This document shows, piece after piece, positions 50,801 to 62,192 of a DNA stretch of 64,000 nt; the stretch's first letter is position 1, and each line of letters starts with the position of its first letter. The notes under the pieces were generated by a model. That model made no database searches. It saw only the letters and a list, made by a program, of their open reading frames with translations, and was not told where the DNA came from. Source of the DNA: Strix aluco. Taxonomy: Eukaryota; Chordata; Aves; Strigiformes; Strigidae. The stretch is taken from assembly GCF_031877795.1 (NCBI RefSeq), contig NC_133938.1:16834920-16898919 (forward strand), in the 5' to 3' direction. The position numbers were made by a program, and so were the translations under genes.

Positions 50801-53800
50801 CAATATCTCAATCAGCCATCAGCAGTTGACAGATCCAAGTACTCTTCATGATGCATGAATAAATACAAAGACTGACAAACTAGCCTCTGAAGGAGGAAAT
50901 CTGGTTTTTGCATATTTTTGTTCTCTGCATTTTGTGTGACGTAGACACCAAACCCAAGCAACAGGCTTGTTTATTTTTAAAGAATTAAATCACCCACACA
51001 AGCATCTAGTTCTTGCAATTTGTTCTGAGATTACATAAATCATTATAGCTTTAGGACACTTCAGATATTGAGTCTGTCCTAACTGGCATAAGCCCTTAAC
51101 AAACTAGATCTCTGTGTGTGTGTATATATATATATACCACACACACATATACAGGGAGAACAACAGAAATAGCACAAAATTTTCTGTTGCTACCTTTCAG
51201 AGTGTTCAAATATAGAACAGGAGAAAAACCTTTTGGAGTGTGACAGAGTTAACCTATGTCAAAACCATGAGCATGTCCATCAACATTGCCTGTTGTGGGC
51301 TCAATAGTGTGGCATAACAGAACTGACAGTGTAAGATGGAAGGTTCAAAAAAATGTATTACTGTAGTGATGGAAGTTGTGGAAAAATGTAATTGCATTTC
51401 ACGTGCAGTGATGGAACGAGCAATGCATTTGAAGAGGATCCTGCTATTTTCATTTTCAAAAAAGGATTGTATTGTAGGTTAGGGTTGTTACAGAACTTAC
51501 TCTTGGTCCTGGTGGTCCAGGTGGTCCCTGGAAAATGGGAGAAACCAGATATTAGGTGCTTCACATGTTTATATAATGCAATCACAACAGAAAAATATAG
51601 ATGTGGTTTTTTATTCACTTACAGGTGGCCCTGGCTGGCCCTGAGGTCCCTGAGGCCCCTAGAAGAAATGAAGATAAAATGTAACAGTTATAGATTAACA
51701 TGTCTGCTTTTACATTTATGTATTTTTCAAATCACAAAATACCACAATGCGTACAATGAAGATGTTAAAATTGCTGGGTTGTCTGGTTACTTGTTTATCC
51801 AATTACTTTTGATATTAAGGGAACATAAGTCATACAAAGTATTAATGTATAACGTGTTGTACATTGTGCCAGCATTATATGCATGTTGCCAATACAAGCA
51901 CTGCAAGGGATGAATGATTGTAAAAGCATTGTAAATAATGTTATGGGTAGTTGTAAAAACTAATTGATCCGCTATACTCCATGAGTATCTGCTAGGCATT
52001 TATTAGCTCCATTTCTTAGCAGTGTCAGTTTTCAGCCAGAACATGTTATGTTCATTGTTTAACAGTGATATTGCAGGCTTCCTTCATATTCAAGAAGTTA
52101 TGCCCTTATTTCCTCATCATAAGTGGCATCATTTTAGTGGGGGAGGATAATGCAGTGGGGAGGAGAGGAGGAGAAGGAACAGCTGCTTTTCACTAGTTTA
52201 CAGTGCCTACAATGCACATAGTCTTAAAATCTAAGTTTTAGGCTCGCCTTAGGGTTGGACATAGACCCTCCCAAAGGCAACAACCCCATCTGAATTATCC
52301 TTTCTTTGAGCAACTATTCACATTAAGATGGAATGATTATGAATATTTATTAATATACAGAGGTACTTGTGTCTCCGTTAGATTCTCCAATCTCTATATA
52401 CTCAAAGCCTCTAGGAGCTGCTGTAACATAAACAATAGCAAGAACAACGACAAGGAAAAGAATAGGTGGCAGTGCCTTAATACAAGGAAAGGAGAGGAAG
52501 AAGGAATGAAAGACATAGGCCAGACCTGCACCATTATTAGTAAAACCTTTTAACGTAACTGATTTAATTTAAGCAAAACATTCTTTAGCCAGTGCTACAT
52601 GTACCAATAAGCACAATAAGCTGTTCCAGCAATCGCCAGTATGGTCAGGCTAGTACTAAGTATCTGCCAAAAGAGAAGTAATCTTATCTGACATGGTCAT
52701 GCTGACAAATATTGCAAACCTGATCTAGTCAAAGAGGTATTAAGTTGTAAAGCACTTAATATAGTAATAAGAAGTATTCCTGCTGTGAGATTTCACAGCA
52801 AGATCTGTGTGTCACTGCATGCTACAACTACTGAACTTAGGCTGTGCTTCAAGCTGCCACCAGAAAGGGCAGCTGGAAATGGTTAAAGAAAGGCCAGATT
52901 CAATCTAACATTAATTCATATATATTTAAAAAAAAAAGATCTCGAAGCAGATAGGAGTGATTTACTTAATTCACTGAGGCTCCGAATTTATCAGTTCTTA
53001 GGAGAATACCAGCTGCATTTCTTACTATCTCTAGGCGTATTCGTAAGGCAGAGCAATGTAGCTACCAGGGAACGTGTCCGTAGGGGTTACAGTGACCTCC
53101 ACAGCTGCACAAGGTAAATGTGCCTGCATATCCCCTGTCCTGGCCTTGCCAGAGGGGCTCAGATGCTGGATTATGAAGGGTGTGAGAAGTGGGGGCCATC
53201 ATGTAATTCCTAGCACCAGATCTATACCAACAAGGCTATGAGGCCAAGACCCATGTTTTACACAAGTTCTTTGGAGAACAGAATCTTCTGATACTTAACT
53301 AAGATGACCTTAATGGTATAAGCTCTAGGGACTGTAAGTATTGTCAGCTTCTCAACTGATACATCCTGACCCTATTTATTTATGTTTCATCCACTTACAC
53401 CTATGGAAGGGACTCTAAAGCCATCTTCCGGGTAAATATTTACTGATATTTTATAAAGACATTAATGATTAATGTTGGAAAATGGAAATCAAAAATAAGC
53501 AATTTTAACACATATAGTAGTATAGAAATCCCTGTAGGTTCTGTGGCAAGTACCTAGCTTCCTTTTACTCTTCTGAGTTTAATTATTTCCGAGCTTGAAA
53601 TCTTATTTGAAATCCTATTACTATTAAATTGGGATAAAATATTATTGTTGTTTTTCATTATTACAAAACAGATGAGAGATGAGTTTGTAGAGATGACATT
53701 CGCTGTTTTGGGGTGTTCCCTCAGCTGTTGCAAATCAACTGGGTTTCACAGAGCTATTGCTGTATACCAGCTGAGAAGGCTGACCTCCACATTTAATTAA

Positions 53801-56800
53801 TCAGATCAGCAACTCAGGTACCGTTAGACGGCTACAGGGTACCTTCAATCCCATGTGTATATATTACCAGACTGTCTGACCATGCTTGGTGAAGTATGTT
53901 TAGTATAAAATGAAAGAGAAAGTGTGAAGAAGAAACTTGAGAAATGAATTTGACAGTGTAAGGATATATTTGTTTATCTTGGTTTAGGACTTGATTATGC
54001 AAATACCAAGTCAAGGCAAGGCACAAAGTCTTCAGCAGTTTGTCCCTAAGTAACCACTACTCTCTGATGAATAGATGTCCTTGTTCTGAGTGCTGAGATC
54101 TAGACATTCCAATGGATTTTTCAGATGACTGAATGCTTCAGTTAAGATTCTATGTTCTTGGCATGCGTCACAATTTTAAGACTCAAAAAGTCTTGGGACA
54201 AGAACAGGTCAAATTTATAGTGGTTTCTGAGATAGAACTGAATATTTTAAAAATCAAACCCTGCACTGTTCCAATGAATTTAAGGTATTTTGCAGAAGAG
54301 GAATGTGATTTGTCTTAATTCACTGTCTCCTTGCCAATAAAACCCACGTGAAAAAAAAGGTAAATAATGAATGCTATTTGTTAACTATAGTGAACTACTT
54401 TTGGGGATATTACATTTCTCAAATGCATTAAAACTTCAGAGGGCTACATCAATTACCTTTACAAGCCTTTAAAATATCACGAAACTGCACAGAGTGTGTT
54501 GAAAATCCTGAAGAGATGTTATAAGTGTTCTTTCTTTCTGTTGCAGAGCAGCAAAATAAGGTTAAATTACACTTTTAATGGATTAAGTTAATTGCTAAAT
54601 GTTTTACTGGAATGAACAGGATTATGTTTACAAATCTACTTAATTTACTCTTTGATCACATTAGAATTTAAGTGAGAAAAGCGTAATTCCAGTTCATAAT
54701 AACAAAAAGAGTATAGAACAGTTAGTTTTAGTGTGCTCTTTAGTTCTTTAATCACCCAATTTGATTGCTAGTACAGAAGTTCAAAGATCAAAACCCCAAT
54801 CTTTTTCTAATACTGTAAGGCCCTGCTTTTACATGCAATGATACATGCTTAACTTTGAAAACATGAACAATCCCAAGGACTTCCATATTTTCCATGACTT
54901 GAAATCTTCCAAGAAACCGTAAGTATTTTTAACAAAAATGATTAATGCTAAGCTTTCCCTGACCACTTTTGTCATTTTGATGTTACGTCACCATATCTCA
55001 TAATGGGTGAAGCCTAATAACATCCTGCAATATAATAGTCTGATACACAATACATTGTAGTAGCTGCTGTTAATGACTGTAAATCTAAGATAAAGGATGG
55101 TAATAGAAAATTGCAGATTATGCCTTATCATATCATATTGTATATTTTTTCACCTTGAGGATAGTCACACACTGGAACACACTACCCAAAGAGATTATCC
55201 AATCTCCATCCCTGGAGGTTTTCAAGACCCAGCTGACTAAAGCCCTGAGCAACGTGGTCTGATCTCAGAGCTGACTCTTTCAAACAGGAGGTTGGTCTAG
55301 AAATGCCTTGAGATGCCTTACAACCTGGATTATCCTATGACTCTATATTATAATTCCTTATGTGACATGCCATGAAATAAAACCCCAAAAATTAAGAAAA
55401 TGAAAACACACTTTCAGAAATGTCAGAATTCTGAAACAATATTCCAAAAGGTATTCCATGTTTTTTTAAATGTTTCAATCACAGTGATATGAATATTTTG
55501 ACTTGAAAAATAATTCTGATTACAATTTTTCAACAAACTCAGTTTCTGACTCTATCATTTTTTCTCTCCAGAAATAGCCTACAGGACCTGAACTTTGGTT
55601 CACCACTGACCTCAACAAGGAGACATGATTTTACATTCCATGTTTTTCAGAGGATAAAAGGACATTTCTTTCTAGTAATGAACACTGTATCCCTGACAGA
55701 CTGAAAAATGTAACTAAAACTTGGACTGCTACAAAAAAGTTAAAATCTTTGTGATTCTAGGAAGGATGGCAATACCAATTTTAGAGGCATAAATTCAAGT
55801 TTGGAATACACAGTTATATGAAAATAATTTTTTCTCCTTTGTATCTGAAAATAGCTGGAAATAAATCCTTCTCTTGGCTGCGTAATATAAACTAATGCCA
55901 CTGTGTATGATTTAAAATTAAACATTCTTCTTCTGAAGACAGTTTTAGGAGATTAACTCATCTTGATGAATTCAAGAACTTATTTAGGAAATAACTTCTT
56001 AAACACCAGCACCAATAATGGAAACGGATGTTTCTTGTTCTCCATTTTGAATGTTTTTTATTATTAAGTGTCAGCATTTTTAGGTCTTTGCTGTCATAGC
56101 AATTCTTATGAAGAAACAGTAGAAAAAGACAGTTAAGATGGTTAATAGCAGCATGAATTAAGAAACTAGCTTCCCTCATTCTGAGATAGCAATTGCCTCA
56201 AGAGCATTAGAGTCAGAGGAGAGTTCCCCAAGACATGTACAGCAAGCTTAGCTCCAAGCCTTAATTCTTTAAGCAATTTTGACTATTTCTGATTTATTTT
56301 TCAAAACTTTTATAAGGCAGTTAGGTTGGAATTGTACACAGGTGGCTGCTAAAAGCAAAATACAGTAAGGCAAGAAAAACAAAATGATTTTAAGTGAGTT
56401 GGGGTGAAAGGCAAGGTAAGAGCAACAGGAACAAGATCACATTGTCTAGTTAGTGGAAAAGAAACTAATTATAAAGCTGCCACATAAAGTGACCTCATGG
56501 GTATCAACTATCATTGTATTCATGTTTGCTATAAATATGATAATTTAATGGCTTTTCACATAGCCATTATTAACTGGAGACTTTACTAGCTCTATCACTA
56601 TTTTTTAATCAAATTCAACATTTATTAATGTACAAAAAATAATGTAATATTCTTACTGAAAAATAAGACACAGTAATTTCATAACCTATCAATGCTGCCT
56701 ACTGCTGCTACAGCTGGCATACACTGCATGGACACCCATCCTCAGCTTTAGGCTTCTCCTGAACTTCTACCTCTCTAGATGAGGTGCTATAGATGTACAA

Positions 56801-59800
56801 AGATGTGTATGCATGCTGTGCTGTGAGGCACCGGAGCACCGACAACAAATGTGACAAAGGATTTTTCTATTAGACCTGAACTGGGACAGATTTGGTGTAT
56901 GTAACTGCTATACTGCCCGACATACTGTAACTGCCATACTGCCCGACAGCACACACCCACTAGGCTATCTACATAAGTCAACTTGAACAAGAAAAGGTCA
57001 GACTTTTGACTCATGCTACCAGCTTTCTTGGCCAGCACTCTCCAGGAGCACGACATGACTGGCATTCAGAGCATGGAAGAGGACATTCAGCGTAACACAG
57101 GAATAGTTTTTACACAGCCCAAAAAAATTAAAGCACAAAAGTTGCTTCATCTTACCATTTCACCCCTTGTGCCCTTTTCACCTCTCGGTCCCTGTAAGAA
57201 ATAGAAGTTGTTAATCCAGTATGCTTTCTAGCTGCCTAGGACTGAAATAAGTAGATTAACATCCTTGAGAGTTACACTGCTCACATGAAAAGTCCAGTCT
57301 CATCTTTACAACTCCGGGACTTTAATTTTCCTGTACTATTAGAAAAATAAATTACTTGAAAACATCCTGTAATTCCTATATATGGAAAGCAATTTTAACT
57401 GTCAGTGTTCTCCCTGTCAATCAGTTGTATCCTCTACAATTTGACCCACTGTAATACATAAGTGCTTCACCATCTTAAGAGTAGAGAGCAAAAGTTGGTA
57501 TTTTCCATCACTGAAGAAATCCATTGGTTACATATCTGCTTTTATTACCCCATTAATTCTCCTCTCACAGTCAGATTAAACACTGTTTTTCTGTCTCCAT
57601 GGCATTTTTGGCTAGTTTTGCACTTAAACTGTGATTCTGAAGACAGTAACAATCTTACATTCATTTCTGGAAGAATTTTGCATATTGATGGTAGCATTTC
57701 ATAACATCTAGAAGTAATCTTCAGCTGTAATGCTTTCTTAATGATAATGGCAAACTATTACATTCAATATGAAGTCTATTAAAAGCCTTCATACAAGTAT
57801 ACACAACTGTAAAGTTTTTCTCCTGAATGGGATTGAAAAGAGCGCACCAAGACTTAAAGTACTGTCTTTTTCCAACAAGTGGAAAGAATAGTCTAAATAC
57901 AGAAGGAACATTTCCATTTTCCTTTTTTTTCACTTGTAAATATTTGTATTTATTACTTTTACTGTATATTCCTGTTATTTTTATGATTATTATTTCAATC
58001 TTTAGACATTCTTCATTCACTCCAAGTCTTGTTGTTCAGACAGAGGAACCTGAGTAGTACAAAGAGCTTCTAAAACTACCTTACATGGCTGAGTAGTCTG
58101 CAGACATGAGCCAGAGGGTGCCCTTGGAGAACACTGCTCTGTCTCTGACAAAGAGAGTGCAACAACAGATGAAAACGGGAATGAGGGTAGAGCTTCTCTG
58201 CTGCAGGGAATCTGGGGTGCATTGAAGGTTGTCAGAAAGGCCAAGAAGATGTTTGAGTGCTGGGACCTCACCAGCACCTGGAACATCCCAACAAGGGCTT
58301 GTGGGCACTCCCAGCGTATCTAGAGGGGCGCTCTGGACAGTTCAGCCAAATCAACACATAAAAAATAAACTACATTGAAACCGAGTGTGAATACTCTCTA
58401 GATATGTCTCAGACCTAAGGCTGAGAAAGAATATTCAGGTGGTAGTTACTATATGCTGTTTTACACCTTGACTTGCCCACTGCTCCCTGTAGGCATGGCC
58501 TCTGTATACTGTACTTAGACAGAAGGCCACTGCAGTTTTGTCATTTTTTTCTTGTTTGTATTACAGATGCTGGAGTCACATATGTTAGATTACCAGCATT
58601 GTATAACATGAAGATGATCCTGCTAGTTGCTATTTGCAAATAGAAAAATGAAGAGATCGCTAGTTGCAAACCAGATTATTAAAAATAAGGGTAGGTGAAA
58701 TAACCAAATTATGCAAAAGAGAAGGGAAACTTACAGGCCTGCCTGTTGGGCCTGTTATGCCTTCTTGACCAGCAGGGCCAATATATCCCTGTAAACAAGC
58801 AAAGAATTTATTAGTCCACCATGTTTTCAAACTGAAGAAAATCCTTATGACATGTCCTGGTTTAAAGTTGCTCAGCACACAGCACGGGCAAATATCCAAA
58901 AGATCATGGTGATATTCTCTTTCTGAATATTGAGAGCACATTGCTACAAAATCAGCAAGGTAATTATTTTAATAATTAGTAGTAGTTGTGCTTGGAAAGC
59001 CCACACACATTCTTTTATGTGAAAGCTGATGCACTAAAAACAGTGGAAATTTAAGTACTCTAATTACCAAAGACCACATATTTATTGAGCTACTATCAGC
59101 TATATCTTGAGCTCTATTACTACCCACAAGTACTCTTGTAAGGCTGTGAGTAAGCGCTGCTGAAATGTTGTTTTCCTGTTCCATTTCACTTAGAGCAAAC
59201 TGCTCATTTCCAGTGTTTATGTTGTATAGGAATGTTTAGAAAAAGAAAGTAGCTATTAGAACAGGCCCCTAAAGCTGCTACTCTGCATCTGGTTAGCTGA
59301 ACTAATTCAGTTCTGTGATGGCAATGGCAGCAGTGAGAGAAGAACATTTTGTAGTAAGACCTTCCGTGCTGCAACCTTTTCCACCTTTTTCACTTGATGC
59401 TGTAAACTGAATGCACATTCCCCAGTATTAAAAAACGCTAGATGCTTCCACATTTTTGGTGAGTAGCAAAGTAGAATGTCATGAAGAAGGTGTCATGAAG
59501 AATGAGCTAATGCAGGTTAGTAAACTTATAGATAAAAAGAAAATATTTATTAAAAAAGGCTGTTAATCAGTAATGCCTGAGCACCACTCTGTCCTACTGC
59601 AGGCAAAGTTTGACCCTTTTTTCTTTTGCTGTAGGACAGAGTTATACAATCAGCACTGTTGCCAGTAAGAAGAAGGAGAATGTTCAACCCCAACAGACAA
59701 AGATATGACAACAATAAGGATACTTGTGTTGATGAAATTATACTAGGAGAGCCACACTTTGTCAGCAGAGATTGCTTTTTTCCTTCAAGATTAAGAGCCC

Positions 59801-62192
59801 AGCTCTGTTTGTATATCTGTACCCGTGTTGCAACCAGAGCAGCAAAGGGCTTCTAGCGGAGTTATAGTCTCAGAAAGAAAGCTTTGGTTAGAGGGTTCCG
59901 GCCTTGTAAATAAGAGAAAGGATGATTTCCTAAATTAAAAACATGTGCCACTTGCAAGCCATCCTGACAATCTCTTTAGTGGAATGAAACACTTACAACT
60001 TGGCCTGTTGGACCTTTTGGGCCCCGAATTCCAACCAAGCCAACATCCCCTGCAGGACCCTGAAAATACAAAGGAACAGTTTAATCAAACATGGACATTA
60101 GCTATCCAGTTGTTTCAATCTCTTGTAATCAGTGAAAGTAAGATAATTTCTAACACAGTAACAGTGAAAATACCAAGCGCACTGACCCAGAATGTTCATC
60201 CTTGGCACTACAACGTTCCAACAGTTCAGATAGATTTTGAACAGATGATTGTTAAAGCTGATTAATTCTATGCTTTCCTAATGTTCTCTGTAAATGGCTT
60301 AAGACCTAACAGAAAAGAATAAGCACATACTTTTGGACCTGGGAATCCTTGAAACCCCATTAAACCTTGTTCTCCAACTTCTCCCTGTAATAGAAGCAGG
60401 CATCCTTACTATTATTTCACGTTGGTAACTCTTGGACTACTTGTTTTGCATCAACAGCTGTGATTACGTACAGCCTGTCCTTTCAGTCCAGCATCTCCTG
60501 CTGGTCCTTGGTCACCTTGTGATCCCGGAAGGCCCCTTTTGCCTCGCTTTCCTGGATGACCCAGAAGCCCTTTTTCACCCTGTTGACAGGAAGATAATAT
60601 ATGCTTTATTACAATTATGACAGTTATAAATGTAAAGATAGGTTTCCTGGCAGAAGTGTGGTACATGTTTTCTAAGAAATAGACCTACTCCATTCATTTT
60701 ATTTCCATCAGGAATGCTTTCAGTAATTATGCATTCACTAAAATGCAAATGTGTCTTGACTGTTCCTTGACTTGGAAACACACAAAAAACATACATGTTG
60801 GATAATTTCCAGTATGGTATCTCCCAGTGCAAGCACTAAAATTCACAAAACGAAATACAGAACAGGCAGGTTAGCAGTAAATTTAAAAAGTAATCCTCTG
60901 AGCAAGACATAGTATAGTTGTGGAACTCCTTGCTGTTAGACTAAAAGTTTACATCGATTCAAATGGAAACTAGACAAGTTCACGTAAGAGAAATCCTCTG
61001 AGGACTGTCAAATACATAGAAAACATGTCTAGGCTCAGGTTACCAAGCTGCAGTTAAGGCTGTGAATAACCTTTCATGCTTTGCTTTGCGATTATGCTCT
61101 TTCCTAGGTGTTACCTTTCTGCTCTGACAAAGACAGACTTTTGGCCTGACTCAGTATGTCCACACTTAACACTTATTTTGCACTATGTGGTACAGTTTTC
61201 TCTCACCTCATCTATTCCCTGTCTTTTTCAGATTGCAAGCACTTCTGAGCAGGAACTACCTCCTACAGCTCATTGTCTAGACAAAGGAGTAAAATCCAGA
61301 CTGGGAGCACTGGCAATAAACACTTCAAATAGTGAATACAGTTTATACTACAATATTTTCATGAAAAGATAACAAAGACAGTATTTCTCTCCCCCAGTTT
61401 TCAAGTAACTTAAGGTTTTAAAAAACTGCTTACCAATAAAATCTCAGAGCACTGCAAATCATGATTTTAGAGGAGAAATCCTATTTTCAGTGGAGAAAAT
61501 TATCTGTAATGTTTCCATTCTTTGCTGCATTTACCACTGAAATGAGTCTAATTAACATGAGGATATGACGATATGCTGATGTCAGGTACCTGGAACTGCC
61601 TGGAAAATGGAGCACTCTCAGATTTCTTTCTGACAGGGCTGAACAAGAACAATTTATGATAAATAGATATCCCAGACACACTTGTTAGCCCTCAAACTTG
61701 GGACTTAGGCTTGAAATTGCAGTATTTCTCTGCGAATAGATGGCTTAGATGTTCATATAATCCAAACTGTTCTAGTACTTACAGAAGTTTAAAAAGAAAT
61801 GTGAGCAAACATTTGGCCCTAAAGCTTCAAGTGAATAAATACAAAGTGTTTTGAATGGCTTCTGGAGTTGAGAATAGCATCCAGATGGATGTGACCTCTG
61901 TTTTCTAATTACAGTTTATAGAAACAAGGTCAGCACAACTTGCAGCCTTACCCCTTCAAATAAGTTTTGATGTCAATTACTCATATGATTAACAGTAGCA
62001 CAGTGGTTCCACAGTCACTGGATGCAGTATGAAGACTAAGCAATATTAGTAATACTGTACTTAAACAAGATACCATGTGTGTACCTTTAGGCCGGGTGCT
62101 CCCATGGGCCCTGGCATGCCTGGCAATCCCTTGGGACCTCGAGCTCCAGGATAACCAGCCAGACCTGGTAAGCCTGAGTTTCCTTTATTACC
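44753..62192 (-). CDS. COL24A1: COL24A1, collagen alpha-1(XXIV), 3' part (13 exons)
   Basis: Secreted fibril-forming collagen of the extracellular matrix, known from developing bone and cornea, where it occurs with type I collagen (family knowledge). The window holds the C-terminal end; the gene continues beyond 64000. Eight exons (62192-51501) encode 162 residues of uninterrupted Gly-X-Y, each starting on a full Gly codon. Five exons (50387-44753) encode the 235-residue non-helical C-propeptide (COLFI domain) that starts trimerisation. It has eight cysteines (C66, C72, C89, C98, C107, C143, C186, C233 counted from KQMDINAA), the calcium-site motif DPNIGCPSD, and an N-glycosylation sequon NFT at N99. 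The [45 protein letters not shown] and terminal SVCFL blocks identify type XXIV rather than the major fibrillar collagens. All junctions are GT-AG with matching phases, totalling 1194 nt in the window. Identity is very secure. One missed short Gly-X-Y exon in the 5.5 kb intron (51659-57155) cannot be excluded, since such an exon would not change phase. Confidence 0.95.
46559..46774 (-). CDS. COL24A1: COL24A1 C-propeptide exon 4 (residues 116-187)
   Basis: 216 nt between acceptor AACTTAG and donor GTAAAT. Encodes [27 protein letters not shown] and [20 protein letters not shown] ending DECM. Strongly conserved COLFI segment. Confidence 0.96.
47878..47987 (-). CDS. COL24A1: COL24A1 C-propeptide exon 3 (residues 79-115)
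   Basis: 110 nt between acceptor ACTATTAG and donor GTATGC. Encodes [20 protein letters not shown] then [17 protein letters not shown]. It has the calcium-binding DPNxGCxxD loop, three cysteines and the NFT glycosylation sequon. Confidence 0.96.
49403..49571 (-). CDS. COL24A1: COL24A1 C-propeptide exon 2 (residues 23-79)
   Basis: 169 nt between acceptor TTGGCAG and donor GTAAGT. Encodes [20 protein letters not shown], the [19 protein letters not shown] block and DLLNC (C66, C72). A second AG nine bases downstream (ACCAG) is a possible NAGNAG-like alternative acceptor; the first is preferred because it keeps the YQNTEV block. Confidence 0.93.
50322..50387 (-). CDS. COL24A1: COL24A1 C-propeptide exon 1 (22 residues)
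   Basis: 66 nt between acceptor TTTTTCAG and donor GTAATA. Encodes [20 protein letters not shown] then ME, a predicted amphipathic helix that links the triple helix to the C-propeptide and is nearly identical to human type XXIV as I remember it. Confidence 0.94.
50388..51500 (-). other. COL24A1: COL24A1 intron before the C-propeptide
   Basis: 1.1 kb intron. Contains the dinucleotide palindrome at 51113-51152. Nothing else. Confidence 0.85.
51113..51152. repeat. Compound dinucleotide repeat (TG)5(TA)7C(CA)5(TA)2
   Basis: Alternating purine-pyrimidine tract whose TG arm is the complement of the CA arm across a TA centre, so it can form a hairpin or cruciform or Z-DNA. It is likely a polymorphic microsatellite. 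Confidence 0.9.
51501..51527 (-). CDS. COL24A1: COL24A1 last triple-helix exon (9 residues)
   Basis: 27 nt between acceptor TTCCAG and donor GTAAGT. Encodes GPPGPPGPR, the proline-rich C-terminal end of the helix that nucleates folding. The intron before it is only 95 bp. The next exon starts the non-helical KQMDINAA segment. Confidence 0.92.
51623..51658 (-). CDS. COL24A1: COL24A1 triple-helix exon (12 residues)
   Basis: 36 nt between acceptor TTCTAG and donor GTAAGT. Encodes [12 protein letters not shown]. Confidence 0.92.
55148..55350 (+). mobile_element. Diverged CR1 LINE 3' fragment
   Basis: The plus strand shows typical CR1 3' segments in order: ACACTGGAACACACTACCCA, CCATCCCTGGAGGTTTTCAA, GAGCAACGTGGTCTGATCTC, ending TCCTATGACTCTATA, a worn (ATTCTATG)n tail. 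About 200 bp, much diverged, non-coding. Confidence 0.85.
56901..56952. repeat. Imperfect 26-bp tandem duplication
   Basis: Two adjacent units begin GTAACTGC and contain ATACTGCCCGACA (56901-56926, 56927-56952). They differ at one base in the first 22 and in the last few bases. Confidence 0.85.
57156..57191 (-). CDS. COL24A1: COL24A1 triple-helix exon (12 residues)
   Basis: 36 nt between acceptor CTTACAG and donor GTAAGA. Encodes [12 protein letters not shown]. Small, but splice signals, Gly phase and position between other exons support it. A 5.5 kb intron follows. Confidence 0.9.
57192..58734 (-). other. COL24A1: COL24A1 intron (1.5 kb)
   Basis: Somewhat GC-richer near 58020-58340, with no recognised repeat or exon. 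Otherwise AT-rich. Confidence 0.75.
58735..58788 (-). CDS. COL24A1: COL24A1 triple-helix exon (18 residues)
   Basis: 54 nt between acceptor TTTACAG and donor GTAAGT. Encodes [18 protein letters not shown]. Confidence 0.93.
58789..59996 (-). other. COL24A1: COL24A1 intron (1.2 kb)
   Basis: AT-rich intron. No exon or repeat recognised. Confidence 0.8.
59997..60059 (-). CDS. COL24A1: COL24A1 triple-helix exon (21 residues, 63 nt)
   Basis: 63 nt between acceptor TTTTCAG and donor GTAAGT. Seven Gly-X-Y triplets, [18 protein letters not shown] then GQV. 63 nt is not a multiple of 54 or the usual 45, so it departs from the standard fibrillar exon sizes. Confidence 0.92.
60331..60384 (-). CDS. COL24A1: COL24A1 triple-helix exon (18 residues)
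   Basis: 54 nt between acceptor ATTACAG and donor GTATGT. Encodes [18 protein letters not shown]. Only 87 bp of intron separates it from the preceding exon. Confidence 0.93.
60472..60579 (-). CDS. COL24A1: COL24A1 triple-helix exon (36 residues)
   Basis: 108 nt between acceptor CAACAG and donor GTACGT. Twelve Gly-X-Y triplets, [19 protein letters not shown] to GLKGQA, with a basic KRGKR cluster that could be a heparin- or chaperone-binding site. Confidence 0.94.
60580..62084 (-). other. COL24A1: COL24A1 intron (1.5 kb) containing an ancient CR1 fragment
   Basis: Besides the CR1/L3-like fragment at 60890-61165, no features were recognised. Confidence 0.8.
60890..61165 (+). mobile_element. 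Ancient CR1/L3-like LINE 3' fragment
   Basis: The plus strand contains GTGGAACTCCTTGCTGTTAG, then AAATGGAAACTAGACAAGTT, and near the end TTTTGGCCTGACTCAGTATG. These three follow the order of the 3' end of old amniote CR1/L3 elements ('GTGGAACTCCCTGCC', 'AATTAGACAAATTCATGG', 'TGGTCTGACCCAGTATGGC'). Heavily diverged and non-coding. It is a different and older subfamily than the other CR1 copies here. Confidence 0.75.
62085..62192 (-). CDS. COL24A1: COL24A1 triple-helix exon (36 residues)
   Basis: 108 nt between acceptor GTTAAG and donor GTACAC. Twelve perfect Gly-X-Y triplets, starting [16 protein letters not shown] and ending GAPGLK. 108 nt is a doubled 54-nt unit, typical of fibrillar collagens. 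It is the most 5' exon recognised in the window. Confidence 0.93.

Larger units (their letters stand above)
51659..57155 (-). other. COL24A1: COL24A1 5.5 kb intron
   Basis: AT-rich. It holds a diverged plus-strand CR1 tail (55148-55350) and a 26-bp tandem duplication (56901-56952). No Gly-X-Y exon found by reading the minus strand, though a very short one could be missed. Confidence 0.75.

Noticed and set aside
51392-51913. 173-codon plus-strand open frame
   Set aside because: It lies antisense across the two Gly-X-Y exons of COL24A1 and its translation has no family resemblance. The minus-strand exons explain the region.
53101-53170. Short GC-richer stretch as a possible missed Gly-X-Y exon
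   Set aside because: Reading the minus strand gives no Gly at every third residue and no suitable splice pair.
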